Shown piece after piece: positions 51,127 through 59,640 of a stretch of DNA of 64,000 nt. Numbering within the stretch: the stretch's first letter is position 1; each line of letters begins with the position of its first letter. The DNA comes from Rhodoblastus sp963704565 (GTDB taxonomy: Bacteria > Pseudomonadota > Alphaproteobacteria > Rhizobiales > Beijerinckiaceae), in assembly GCA_963704565.1 (NCBI GenBank), contig OY969917.1:2046001-2110000 (forward strand), in the 5' to 3' direction. A program made the position numbers and the translations under genes. Below the pieces are notes generated by a model. The model worked only from the letters and a program-made list of their open reading frames with translations. It did no database searches and was not told the origin of the DNA.

Positions 51127-52445
51127 CCGCCGTCGCCTTTTCTTCGCCGCGCGCGAAACCTTCCGCCGCCGCCCGGCCGGCCTGGTTCGGCGCGGCGCAC
51201 GATCTGCTGCTCTACGCCTTTCTCGAATATACCTATGTCGGGCTCACGCCCTTCACCGTCACCTCGGTCGAGAACCGGCTCGAAGGCAGCCCGCTGGTCC
51301 AGGTCGCGGGCCTGTCGCTGGGCCTGTTCTCCCTGCTGATCATGTGGCCGCGCCGGAGCCAGCTCTTTCTCGCCCTGCGGGAGAACTGGGCGATGACGCT
51401 GGTGTTCGCGATCAGCCTCGCCAGCCTGTTCTGGTCGCAATATCCGGATCTGACCATAAGGCGCGCGGTCCTGCTGCTGTGCATCAGCGCGGCGGCGATC
51501 GGCGTCGCGGTCGGCGTCGACGATCTGCGCGCCTTCCACACCAAATTTTTCGCCTTCCTGACGGCGGTGATCGTCGCCAACCTCCTGATGGTCGTGCTCT
51601 GGCCGGCGCAGGCGATTTCCGACATCGGCGTCCAGGGCATTTATGTCACCAAGAACGTCGCCGGCATCGTCGCCATGATTTCGGTGATCGTGGCCGTGAC
51701 CTGGACCTCTGGCTGCACAAGCTGGGGCGGGCGATTCGCCGGTATATTCAGTGTCCTGGCGTCATTCTTCTTCCTGCTCCTGACCGACAGCAAGACCTCG
51801 ACCGGCATTTTGCTCTTCGGCCTCGCGCTCGGCGCCGTCTTCTATGCCGCCCAAAAACTTGGGCCCCGTTTCGCTTTGCTCGCCTTCGCCGGCCTCGCCG
51901 CCCTTGTCACCGCGATCGGCGCGATCCTGATCTTCTTCGATTTCGAATTCTACAAAATCCTGGTCGCCTTCGTCTCCGATCCGACCTTCACCGGACGCGA
52001 CGAACTCTGGGCCTTCGCCTATCGTTCGGCGATGAAGCACGAATGGCTCGGCTACGGCTATGGCGCCTTCTGGGACGTCGGCGTGGCCAACGATCCGCTC
52101 AAGAAACTCGGGCCCGGCACCTGGCTCGGCGATTCGCCGGTCGGCCTGATCAATCAGGCCCATAACGGCTATCTCGAACTCTGGCTCCATATCGGCTTGT
52201 TCGCCACTTTGATCGCGATCTGGTCGGTTTTCGTCGCGATCGGCCGCGCGACCCGGCGCGGCATCGAGACGCGCGGCGTCCCCGGCGCCCGGCCGGTCTT
52301 CGCCATGATCGCGCTGACCTTATTCCTGTATCTGCTGCACAATTTCACCGAAGCGACGCTCTATATGCGCAACAATCCCTATACCAATCTCGTCACGCTG
52401 TTCATCGCCTTGGCGAGCTGGCGGCCTTTTTCGCGATCCGCCTGA
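51123..52445 (+). CDS. Wzy/O-antigen-ligase-family membrane protein
   Basis: A 440-residue polytopic protein with about ten hydrophobic segments. The signature region is FTGRDELWAFAYRSAMKHEWLGYGYGAFWD (about residues 300-329; FTGRDELWAF and WLGYGYGAFW are the conserved pieces) followed by NQAHNGYLELWLHIGLFATL, as in ExoQ and Wzy_C proteins. It probably polymerises repeat units for the acetylated glycan. The start overlaps the SGNH stop by four bases, forming a three-gene unit. Confidence 0.88.
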   Translation: MTAVAFSSPRAKPSAAARPAWFGAAHDLLLYAFLEYTYVGLTPFTVTSVENRLEGSPLVQVAGLSLGLFSLLIMWPRRSQLFLALRENWAMTLVFAISLASLFWSQYPDLTIRRAVLLLCISAAAIGVAVGVDDLRAFHTKFFAFLTAVIVANLLMVVLWPAQAISDIGVQGIYVTKNVAGIVAMISVIVAVTWTSGCTSWGGRFAGIFSVLASFFFLLLTDSKTSTGILLFGLALGAVFYAAQKLGPRFALLAFAGLAALVTAIGAILIFFDFEFYKILVAFVSDPTFTGRDELWAFAYRSAMKHEWLGYGYGAFWDVGVANDPLKKLGPGTWLGDSPVGLINQAHNGYLELWLHIGLFATLIAIWSVFVAIGRATRRGIETRGVPGARPVFAMIALTLFLYLLHNFTEATLYMRNNPYTNLVTLFIALASWRPFSRSA

Positions 52446-52476
52446 CCGGCGGGGCGCCGCTTTCCCCGGCAAAGTT

Positions 52477-53421
52477 TCACGCCGCCGCGTCCTGGCGCGC
52501 GGCCTGCGCCAGGACGCGATCGAGCACGGCTTGGCGCGCGTCGGGGCCGAGACTCATGGTCGATTGCAGCAGGCAGGCGATCTGATCGGGGCGCACAGAC
52601 TCGACAAAAGCGCGCTCCGCTTCCGCGCTTTCGAACCTTTCGTCCCAGAACGTATGGCAGAGCGGGCGCGGATCAGGCCAGTGGCCCGCCGCGTCGAGGC
52701 CGAGCACCGCATTGGCGAAGACGCCGTAGAGCGTATATTCGGATAAGTTCGGCGTGGCGGCGAGGATCTTGCGCCAGTCGCGGCCGCCGACCTGCTCGAG
52801 CCGCGCGATCAGGCGGCGCACGGTCGAGCGCCGCCAGACTACCAGCGAATTGATGAAATCGTCGGTGTGGATCGAGCCGGGCGGCAGTCCCAGCAGCCGG
52901 TTGGCGCCCTCGCGCCACGCGCCATGGCCTTCGTCCTTGACCTTGCCGGAGTTCTGATAGAGCAGCGCCTTGCCGTCGGGGCGGACCAGCTGGTCCATGC
53001 TCAGGGGCCGGATGAACAGGGTTTCGCTGTCGGCATGGATCACCACTTCGGTCGGGCTGTCGGCGGTCGCGGCGATCTTCATCATCTGCTGGGCGATCCA
53101 GCCGCGCACCGGCTTGCTGTACAGGCTCAGATAGACATTGCGGCGCGGCAGGCGCAGAAGCGCCCGCACGCGCGGGCTCGGCAACGGCAGTTTCCACATC
53201 CAACGCGGCAGAAGATCGCGATCCTGCGACCCCACGATCCGTCGTTGATTGGCGAGCGGCGCGAACAGCGCGAGATCGCGGGTGGGAACATAAAGCCGAT
53301 GGACGAAATTTTTCGGCGCGAAACGGTCCACGCTTTCGCACAGCAGGCGGCAGACCTCGAAATCGCCGCGATAGGACAGAGTGACGATGGTCGCCGAATC
53401 CGGCAGGCTTGCTTCGCTCAT
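52477..53421 (-). CDS. DUF6492-family glycosyltransferase-like protein
   Basis: A 314-residue soluble protein. The N-terminus TIVTLSYRGDFEVCRLLCESV and the acidic motif EVVIHADSETLFIRPLS (about residue 127) resemble GT-A nucleotide-sugar binding, and WDERFESAEAERAF is near the C-terminus. This matches my memory of the DUF6492 family, found in capsule and exopolysaccharide loci. Activity is unproven. It is transcribed towards the Wzy-like gene. Confidence 0.75.
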   Translation of the reverse strand: MSEASLPDSATIVTLSYRGDFEVCRLLCESVDRFAPKNFVHRLYVPTRDLALFAPLANQRRIVGSQDRDLLPRWMWKLPLPSPRVRALLRLPRRNVYLSLYSKPVRGWIAQQMMKIAATADSPTEVVIHADSETLFIRPLSMDQLVRPDGKALLYQNSGKVKDEGHGAWREGANRLLGLPPGSIHTDDFINSLVVWRRSTVRRLIARLEQVGGRDWRKILAATPNLSEYTLYGVFANAVLGLDAAGHWPDPRPLCHTFWDERFESAEAERAFVESVRPDQIACLLQSTMSLGPDARQAVLDRVLAQAARQDAAA

Positions 53422-53466
53422 GTCGCGTCCCGTGGCGGAAACCGGCAGTCGCTGCGCGCCGCGCGT

Positions 53467-53985
53467 TCAAGAAAAAGCGGCGCGCAGCCGGTTGAGCTGT
53501 TCCTCGACCGGGCTGACCGTGGGCGTCGCCAGCGGCGCGTTGGGATCGAGATAGAGCAATTGGTCGAGATGGAGGATGCGGGCCTGCAAGCGCAGGGAAT
53601 CGACGACCAGATCGCGCAGGGCCTTCGGCAGCCGGGCGAAGACCTCTGGCGCCGCGGCGGCTTCCTGATAGGACAATTTGACCTTGCGCTTTTCGTTGGC
53701 CGCCTGTTCGAGGGTCAGCTCGCCCTCGTTGACCGCGCGCTGGAGCAGGAGCCAAGAGGCGAGCTGCATCAGCCGTGTCGTCAGCCGCATGCTTTCGGCG
53801 GCGTAAGCGAGGGAATCGTTGCGCGGCAGGGCGCGAGCCTCTTCCCGCCCGGCGCCGTCGAGATAGGCGGCTGCCTCCTCCACCAGCGCCATGCCCTCGC
53901 GGAACATGGACTTGAAGGCGTCGGAGGTCGCCAGACGCTCCGCGAAAGAGACGGCCTCGCCGCCATCGATACTCGTGCGACCCAT
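53467..53985 (-). CDS. rcdA: RcdA-family protein (DUF1465)
   Basis: A 172-residue helical protein matching the DUF1465 family: AERLATSDAFKSMFREGMAL, TTRLMQLASWLLLQRAVNEGE and LRLQARILHLDQLLYLDP. In Caulobacter RcdA is the adaptor that, with CpdR and PopA, delivers CtrA to ClpXP at the G1-S transition. The ATG 53985 is used; a TTG 12 bases earlier is possible. A perfect CtrA box lies about 260 bases upstream, in line with known CtrA control of rcdA. Confidence 0.87.
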   Translation of the reverse strand: MGRTSIDGGEAVSFAERLATSDAFKSMFREGMALVEEAAAYLDGAGREEARALPRNDSLAYAAESMRLTTRLMQLASWLLLQRAVNEGELTLEQAANEKRKVKLSYQEAAAAPEVFARLPKALRDLVVDSLRLQARILHLDQLLYLDPNAPLATPTVSPVEEQLNRLRAAFS

Positions 53986-54149
53986 GCGCAACCCCAACCA
54001 GCGCGCCGAAGAACATGATCCGTCGCGGGCGTTCCGCCCCTCGGGAACAAGGCGACAATAGCGCGCTTCATGGGTGGACGCTCGCCGAAACTCAATTAAT
54101 GTTTAATGAACAAGACAGGCGACCCGCGACACAAAAAGGAGAGCTGCCG

Positions 54150-54263
54150 ATGAGCAGCTCCCCAAAGTCGATACAGGGAGGCGTCAGACAAGGCGAAAGT
54201 CGCCTGGTTCCGGATGGAACAATTCCAACTTGCCATCAAAAGGTTAAGAACACGTTAAGGTAA
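54150..54263 (+). CDS. Possible 37-residue small protein
   Basis: An ATG at 54150 follows AAGGAGAG by six bases, one of the best ribosome sites in the window, and opens a 37-codon frame (MSSSPKSIQGGV start, HQKVKNTLR end) that is polar and basic. No family resemblance. It is divergent from rcdA and its last codons contain the CtrA box. The strong ribosome site is the main support; chance cannot be excluded. Confidence 0.35.
   Translation: MSSSPKSIQGGVRQGESRLVPDGTIPTCHQKVKNTLR
54244..54258. promoter_or_regulatory. Perfect CtrA-binding box
   Basis: TTAA at 54244-54247 and TTAA at 54255-54258 are separated by exactly seven bases (GAACACG), the TTAA-N7-TTAA consensus of the cell-cycle regulator CtrA. 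It lies between rcdA and the DUF1192 gene. The rest of 53986-54307 holds only the possible small frame and a TTAATGTTTAA block near 54095 with wrong spacing. Confidence 0.6.
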
Positions 54264-54307
54264 ATATGGAGGCGAAGTTTTTTACGATAAATCATGACGT
54301 TACGTCA

Positions 54308-54511
54308 TCACGGTTTCTTGAAGAACCCGTCGGCGGCCGCCCGCGAGGCGCTCTTGTTCTGCCGCGCCGCCTCCAGCCGCGCGATTTCCGCCCGCAGCGT
54401 TTCGATCCTTTCGCTCAGCTCGTCCACCGAAAGCGCGTCGAGCGGCTGGCCCAGCTCATGGCGCGCCGGCGCCTTTTTCGGCGCGAAAAGCTCCTCGTCG
54501 TCCCTCGCCAA
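54308..54511 (-). CDS. DUF1192-family small protein
   Basis: A 67-residue protein: an acidic N-terminus, then HELGQPLDALSVDELSERIE, TLRAEIARLEAAR and a tail SASRAAADGFFKKP, a short coiled coil typical of DUF1192. The function is unknown, but the family sits next to rcdA in many Hyphomicrobiales. I prefer TTG 54511, which has a GGGAGGCGGAT ribosome site and yields the family-like start ARDDEELFAPKK; an ATG at 54559 would add 16 unlike residues. Confidence 0.82.
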   Translation of the reverse strand: MARDDEELFAPKKAPARHELGQPLDALSVDELSERIETLRAEIARLEAARQNKSASRAAADGFFKKP

Positions 54512-54711
54512 ATCCGCCTCCCTTTGCCTGCCTGCTGCAGCGCGCCCAAAACCCGTCATGAAAATGCAACGGATCGTTTGCGTTTCACGCCCTTTCACAT
54601 TATATCGTTTGGCATCCCCGTCATGAATGAAATTTGAGGCTGAGCCTCGGCCGGGCCGGAGCGCGAGGGCGCGCGTCGGCCGGCGGCAGAGCCCAATTCG
54701 AGGAGAAAACG

Positions 54712-55428
54712 ATGAGCAACGCCCCGCTCATGCCCAAGGCCACCGCCGTCTGGCTGGTGGAGAACACCTCGCTGACGTTCGACCAGATCGCCGAATTCTG
54801 CGTGCTGCATCCGCTCGAAGTCAAAGGCATCGCCGATGGCGAAGTCGCCTCCGGCATTCGCGGCCACGACCCGATCACCTCCGGCCAGCTGACCCGCGAG
54901 GAGATCGAACGCGGCGAGAAGAATTCCGACTACCGGCTCAAGCTCGCCGTCTCCAAGGTGCGCCTGCCCGAGGTCAAGCGCCATCGCGGCCCGCGCTATA
55001 CGCCCTTGTCGCGCCGCCAGGATCGGCCCAACGCCATTCTCTGGCTGGTGCGCAACCATCCCGAGCTGAAGGACGCCCAGATCATGCGGCTCGCCGGCAC
55101 GACCAAGAGCACGATCTCTGCGATCCGCGACCGCACCCATTGGAATTCGGCCTCGCTGACCCCTCTGGACCCGGTGACCCTGGGCCTGTGCTCGCAGATC
55201 GACCTCGATTTCGAGGTGCAGCGCGCTGCCAAGGACCGCCCCGCGCTGGTCCAGGACCACGGCCCGACCCTCATTTCCGCCGATGAAACCACCCAGCCCT
55301 TCTATTACGAGCCGTCCACCAAGGAGGAGGTCTTCGGCTCCGCCCCGGCGCGCGAGGAGCCCGAGGAAGAGGAGATCGACGTGGATTCGGTCTTCGCCAA
55401 GCTCAAGGGCCTGAAGACCAGGGAATAA
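54712..55428 (+). CDS. trcR: Cell-cycle regulator TrcR (DUF1013)
   Basis: A 238-residue protein of the DUF1013 family: PKATAVWLVENTSLTFDQIA, YTPLSRRQDRPNAILWLVRN with a helix-turn-helix-like stretch (LKDAQIMRLAGTTKSTISAI), and an acidic C-terminus ending VDSVFAKLKGLKTRE. In relatives it is annotated as a transcriptional regulator of the cell cycle. The ribosome site is AGGAGA. The stop is one base before ruvC, so they are co-transcribed. Confidence 0.88.
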   Translation: MSNAPLMPKATAVWLVENTSLTFDQIAEFCVLHPLEVKGIADGEVASGIRGHDPITSGQLTREEIERGEKNSDYRLKLAVSKVRLPEVKRHRGPRYTPLSRRQDRPNAILWLVRNHPELKDAQIMRLAGTTKSTISAIRDRTHWNSASLTPLDPVTLGLCSQIDLDFEVQRAAKDRPALVQDHGPTLISADETTQPFYYEPSTKEEVFGSAPAREEPEEEEIDVDSVFAKLKGLKTRE

Positions 55429-55429
55429 G

Positions 55430-55939
55430 ATGGCGGCGGTTCGCATTCTCGGCGTCGATCCCGGCCTGCGCCATACCGGCTGGGGCGTGATCGAGGCCGA
55501 CGGATCGCGCCTGTCCTTCGTCGCCTCGGGCGCGGTCCATTCCCCCACCGGTGAAAATCTCGCCGAGCGGCTGCGCATGCTGCACGACGGCCTTTCGGCG
55601 GTCATCGCCGCGCATCGGCCTGACGAAGCGGCGGTGGAGGAGACTTTCGTCAATCGCGACGCGCAATCGACCCTGAAACTCGGCTATGCGCGCGGCATCG
55701 CTCTGGTCGTGCCGGCGCTGGCGGGGCTCGAAGTCACCGAATATGCCGCCAATCTGGTGAAAAAGACCGTGGTCGGCGCAGGCCACGCCGAAAAGGCCCA
55801 GGTCGCCAAGATGGTCAAAATCCTGCTGCCGAAAGCCGAGGCCTTGAGCCCCGACGCGGCGGACGCTTTGGCGGTCGCGATCTGCCACGCCCAGCATCGC
55901 GGCGCAAAAAAACGTGCGGCGGCTTTGGCCGGGAAATAA
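55430..55939 (+). CDS. ruvC: Holliday-junction endonuclease RuvC
   Basis: Crossover junction resolvase of 169 residues. The four catalytic acids are visible: Asp in ILGVDPGLRHTGWG, Glu in AAVEETFVNRDAQS, and the two Asp in SPDAADALAVAICHA. It cuts Holliday junctions bound by RuvAB. It is normally followed by ruvA and ruvB; here an antisense GT4 gene intervenes, with only four bases between the converging stops. Confidence 0.96.
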   Translation: MAAVRILGVDPGLRHTGWGVIEADGSRLSFVASGAVHSPTGENLAERLRMLHDGLSAVIAAHRPDEAAVEETFVNRDAQSTLKLGYARGIALVVPALAGLEVTEYAANLVKKTVVGAGHAEKAQVAKMVKILLPKAEALSPDAADALAVAICHAQHRGAKKRAAALAGK

Positions 55940-55943
55940 CCTG

Positions 55944-57185
55944 TTACGCCGCGCCGGCGGCCAGATAGCGGCGCAGCGGCGCGAATGCCGCCGCTCCGGT
56001 AAAATGATTTTGGGCGTAGTCCAGCGCGCGGGCCTCGATGCGCGCGCGCAGCGCATCGTCGGACAGCAGTTCGGCGCAGGCCGCGGAAAAACCTTCCGGG
56101 TCGTCGGCTTGCAAAAAACTTGCGCCGGCCTCCCTCTCCACCCCTTGCGCGCCGATCGAGGTCACGACCGAGGCGCGGCCATGGCACATCGCCTCGACCA
56201 GCTTGACCTTCAATCCGCTGCCCAGCAGCAGCGGCACGACGCAGAGCGCATGGCGATGATAGGCCTCGGTCAGCGAAGGCGTAGGCCCGACCCGGATCAC
56301 GCCCGGCGCGTCGCGATCGGTGGCGGCTTGAGCGACGCCGCCGTAAATATAGAGAGTCGCCCTTGGCGCGCGGGCGCGCAGCAGTGGCCAGACCTTGTCG
56401 AGAAACCACTCCAGGCCTTGGATATTGCCCGATGAATGACTGCCGACCAGCATCAGGCTGAAAGGCTCGGGCGCGCCGACCGGCGGCGTGAGGGGAAAGG
56501 CGGCCGGGCTGAGCAGCATGGTCTTGCCCGGCAACGCCGCCCGCAGCATTTCGTTTTCGCCGCTCTGGATATTGATCAGCGCGTCGGCCTTGGCCAGCTC
56601 CCCATATTCATGCGCGGCTTCGACCCGCGCGAAAACGCCGGGACGGCCGGTCGCCACGCATTTTTCCTCACGCAGATGAAAAAGATCGTGGGTGATCGCC
56701 AGCTTTTGCAGCCCCGCCGCCGGCTGGTTCATGGCTTCGGCGAGAAAGAAATAATTGGCGATCAGGGCGGTGGGCCGGAATTTCGCGATCGCGGCGGCGA
56801 CCGCGCGCTTTTCGTCGTCGTCGGTCGGGGCGACATCCCACACCGACCCCGGCGTCTTGACCGGCAAGCGGCATTTTTCGGCGATTTTCTGCGCGACGAT
56901 GATCGCCGCCCGCCGCCAGGCGTCGACTTTCGTGCGCACCAGCCACGATCCGAGCGAAAAGCCGCCGGCGATCTCGACGGCGTCGAAATTATGCGCCGCC
57001 GGCGCTTCCGGCGCGAAAACGCGCCGGCCCAGCCCGCGCGTCGAGGGCAGGAGCAGGAAAACTTTTGCCCCATTCTCCCGCAGGTCGCGGACGATGCCCC
57101 AGACATAGGCGCCATTGCCGCGCTTGTCGCTGTCGAGGGGATCGCGGCTGATCAGAAGCACGCGAACGCCGGAAAGCTCGGTCAT
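55944..57185 (-). CDS. Family 4 glycosyltransferase
   Basis: A 413-residue GT-B enzyme. The N-terminal acceptor domain begins VRVLLISRDPLDSDKRG; the donor domain contains LMLVGSHSSGNIQGLEWFLD, ATLYIYGGV and the nucleotide-sugar motif VVPLLLGSGLKVKLVEAMCHG, where the E-x7-E pattern is altered. The ATG 57185 is chosen. It faces left inside the ruv block, so it was probably inserted, and would serve some surface glycan. Confidence 0.85.
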   Translation of the reverse strand: MTELSGVRVLLISRDPLDSDKRGNGAYVWGIVRDLRENGAKVFLLLPSTRGLGRRVFAPEAPAAHNFDAVEIAGGFSLGSWLVRTKVDAWRRAAIIVAQKIAEKCRLPVKTPGSVWDVAPTDDDEKRAVAAAIAKFRPTALIANYFFLAEAMNQPAAGLQKLAITHDLFHLREEKCVATGRPGVFARVEAAHEYGELAKADALINIQSGENEMLRAALPGKTMLLSPAAFPLTPPVGAPEPFSLMLVGSHSSGNIQGLEWFLDKVWPLLRARAPRATLYIYGGVAQAATDRDAPGVIRVGPTPSLTEAYHRHALCVVPLLLGSGLKVKLVEAMCHGRASVVTSIGAQGVEREAGASFLQADDPEGFSAACAELLSDDALRARIEARALDYAQNHFTGAAAFAPLRRYLAAGAA

Positions 57186-57335
57186 GTGCCTTACGATCTC
57201 GGGATGGTCGGGAAAGACAGCGATGCCGCATGAGGCGGGCACGGTCAAGACAGCGGCTTGCGGCGGCAAGAAATTCTTCTTTTGTTCGCTTAACCGAATT
57301 AAACTCGGGCTCACACGATTCGTTTCGGGCGAAAG

Positions 57336-57956
57336 ATGATCGGCAAACTCAAGGGCGTGGTGGATTCCCTGCACGAGGATCATGTGATCCTCGACGTGCA
57401 CGGCGTCGGCTATGTCGTCTCCTGCTCCAGCCGCACCCTGCAAAGACTGCCGCGCGCCGGCGAAGCCGCGGTCCTCGCCATCGAGACCCAGGTGCGCGAG
57501 GACGCCATCAGATTGTTCGGCTTTCTGAGCGATTCCGAGCGCGACTGGTTTCGTATTTTGCAGAATGTGCAGGGCGTCGGCTCGAAAGTCGCGCTCGCCA
57601 TTCTCTCCATCCTGCCGCCGCAGGAACTGACCTCGGCCATCGCCTTGCAGGACAAGGCTTCAATCGCCCGCGCGCCGGGCGTCGGCCCGAAACTCGCGGC
57701 GCGCATCGTCTCGGAACTCAAGGACAAGGCCGGCGCCTTCGGCGAGGTCGACGCCGGCGCCATGGCGCTGGCGGGAGCGGACGCCGCGCCCGCCGGCTCC
57801 AGCGCCGCGCGGGAGGCGATTTCCGCCCTGATCAACCTCGGCTACGCCCGCCTGCAGGCGGCGACGGCGATTGCCGCCAGCCTGAAGGCCCTGGGCGAAA
57901 ATGCCGAAACCGCCGCGCTGATCAGGCGGGGACTGAAGGAACTGGCGACGGGTTGA
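57336..57956 (+). CDS. ruvA: Holliday-junction DNA-binding protein RuvA
   Basis: A 206-residue RuvA. The OB-fold domain MIGKLKGVVDSLHEDHVILD, the helix-hairpin-helix QGVGSKVALAILSILPP and PGVGPKLAARIVSELKD, and the C-terminal RuvB-contacting domain INLGYARLQAATAI are all present. Tetramers hold the junction in planar form for RuvB. The promoter probably lies in the 150-base divergent gap to the GT4 gene. Confidence 0.96.
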   Translation: MIGKLKGVVDSLHEDHVILDVHGVGYVVSCSSRTLQRLPRAGEAAVLAIETQVREDAIRLFGFLSDSERDWFRILQNVQGVGSKVALAILSILPPQELTSAIALQDKASIARAPGVGPKLAARIVSELKDKAGAFGEVDAGAMALAGADAAPAGSSAAREAISALINLGYARLQAATAIAASLKALGENAETAALIRRGLKELATG

Positions 57957-57979
57957 AGGGTAACTCTTGGATTAACATG

Positions 57980-58010
57980 GGTCGTCATGCCGTCCCCGGG
58001 CATGACGACC
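57980..58010. repeat. Inverted repeat between ruvA and the AbrB-type gene
   Basis: GGTCGTCATGCC (57980-57991) and GGCATGACGACC (57999-58010), a perfect 12-bp stem with a seven-base loop and no T-run. Sequences of this CGTCATGCCCGGGCATGACG type recur in many alphaproteobacterial genomes, so it may be a REP-like element. Confidence 0.55.
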
Positions 58011-58119
58011 TTGATGATCGTTCCGATCTGGATTCGAAGCGCCGTTGCTGAGTTAAGCGTGCTGGCGTTCGTGTCTTGTTCCTGCTAGTCTTTGTGTCCA
58101 ATTCGATCACGGATTCGCC

Positions 58120-58332
58120 ATGAGCGCTGCTGTCAAGCTGTCGAGCAAATTCAAAATCTCGATTCCGAAGGAACTCTGCAAGCAACGGGGTTGGCGCCCA
58201 GGGCAGGAATTTACCTTTTTGCCTAAGGGCAAGAGCGTCATTCTCGTTGCCACGCCGAAACACCAAGACCTTTTGGGAATCGCGAAGGGCGCAAATCCCG
58301 AAGGTTATCGCGACAGGAACGACCGCTACTGA
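58120..58332 (+). CDS. AbrB/MazE-type DNA-binding protein, orphan antitoxin-like
   Basis: A 70-residue swapped-hairpin protein: VKLSSKFKISIPKELCKQRG, then WRPGQEFTFLPKGKSVILVA, the AbrB/SpoVT fold, with a tail LLGIAKGANPEGYRDRNDRY resembling VapB/MazE toxin-binding tails. No PIN-domain or MazF-type toxin follows; the next 90 bases lead to ruvB. It is either an orphan antitoxin or a stand-alone regulator inserted between ruvA and ruvB. Confidence 0.82.
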   Translation: MSAAVKLSSKFKISIPKELCKQRGWRPGQEFTFLPKGKSVILVATPKHQDLLGIAKGANPEGYRDRNDRY

Positions 58333-58423
58333 TGCGCAGGATCAAAACCTCGACCGGGATAGCGCATCGGAGCGGCCGAAAGCCGGGTCCGTTGGCTCGC
58401 GATGACGGAGGGAAAGCGCGTCA

Positions 58424-59464
58424 ATGACCCCGCCCGCCAGCCGCATGATTTCGCCGGAACGGCGCGAGGACGATCTCGAAGCCTCGATCCGGCCGCTGAC
58501 GCTCGTCGATTTCACCGGCCAGGAAGCCGCGCGCAAGAATCTCAAGGTGTTCATCGAGGCCGCCAAGGCGCGAAAAGACGCGCTCGACCATGTGCTGTTC
58601 GTCGGCCCGCCGGGCCTCGGCAAGACCACGCTCGCCCAGATCGTGGCGCGCGAGCTGGGGGTCAATTTCCGCTCGACCTCCGGCCCGGTCATCGCCAAGG
58701 CCGGCGATCTCGCCGCCCAGCTCACCAATCTCGAAGAGCGCGACGTGCTGTTCATCGACGAAATCCACCGGCTCAATCCGGCGGTCGAGGAAATCCTCTA
58801 TCCGGCGATGGAGGATTTCCAGCTCGATCTGATCATCGGCGAGGGGCCGGCGGCGCGTTCGGTCAAGATCGACCTCGCCAGATTCACCCTGGTCGGCGCC
58901 ACCACCCGCGCCGGCCTTTTGACCACCCCCTTGCGTGACCGTTTCGGCATTCCGGTCCGGATGAATTTCTATACGGTGGAGGAACTGCAAAGCATTGTGG
59001 CGCGCGGCGCGCGGGTGATGAAATGCCCGCTGAGCGTGGACGGCGCCAATGAAATCGCCCGCCGCTCGCGCGGCACGCCGCGCATCGCCGGGCGGCTGCT
59101 GCGCCGGGTGCGCGATTTCGCTTTGGTCGATGGCGACGAGATCGTGACCCGCCAGGTCGCCGACCGGGCGCTGAAACTGCTGGATGTCGATTCCATCGGC
59201 CTCGACCAGATGGACCGGCGCTATCTCGACATGGTGGCGGTCAATTTCGGCGGCGGCCCGGTCGGCATCGAAACCATCGCCGCCGCGCTTTCCGAACCGC
59301 GCGACGCCATCGAGGACATTATCGAGCCTTTTCTGCTGCAACAGGGCTTTTTGAATCGAACCCCGCGCGGAAGGATGCTGACCCCCCTCGCCTTCCGCCA
59401 TTTGGGGCTCACCGAACCGGCGCGGGCGCCGCAAATGGGGCTTTTTGGCGGGGACGACGGCTAA
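58424..59464 (+). CDS. ruvB: Holliday-junction helicase RuvB
   Basis: AAA+ branch-migration motor of 346 residues. Walker A is VGPPGLGKTTLAQIVA (about residues 63-78), Walker B VLFIDEIHRLNP, sensor 1 LVGATTRAGLLT, the arginine finger region TPLRDRFGIPVRM, and a winged-helix C-terminal domain with TPRGRMLTPLAFRHLG. Full length. The usual next gene, ybgC, is displaced by 2.5 kb of restriction-modification DNA. Confidence 0.97.
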   Translation: MTPPASRMISPERREDDLEASIRPLTLVDFTGQEAARKNLKVFIEAAKARKDALDHVLFVGPPGLGKTTLAQIVARELGVNFRSTSGPVIAKAGDLAAQLTNLEERDVLFIDEIHRLNPAVEEILYPAMEDFQLDLIIGEGPAARSVKIDLARFTLVGATTRAGLLTTPLRDRFGIPVRMNFYTVEELQSIVARGARVMKCPLSVDGANEIARRSRGTPRIAGRLLRRVRDFALVDGDEIVTRQVADRALKLLDVDSIGLDQMDRRYLDMVAVNFGGGPVGIETIAAALSEPRDAIEDIIEPFLLQQGFLNRTPRGRMLTPLAFRHLGLTEPARAPQMGLFGGDDG

Positions 59465-59640
59465 GGCTCTCATGCTCCAACGCCTACGCGCGAATTCATG
59501 GAACGAGGCAATGCGATAGATTGCAATGTGCAAAACGGGTCGGGTGGCTTCGTTTTTTTCCGCAAGCAAAGTAGGCTAACCCAAATCTGGTCCGCGAATC
59601 GCGCGTCGGGCCGAAAGCGCAGAATGTGGCAATTCAAAGT

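Noticed and set aside
58333..58423. VapC/MazF toxin after the AbrB-type gene
   Set aside because: The only short frame (ATG at 58332) has no PIN or MazF residues and is about 30 codons long.
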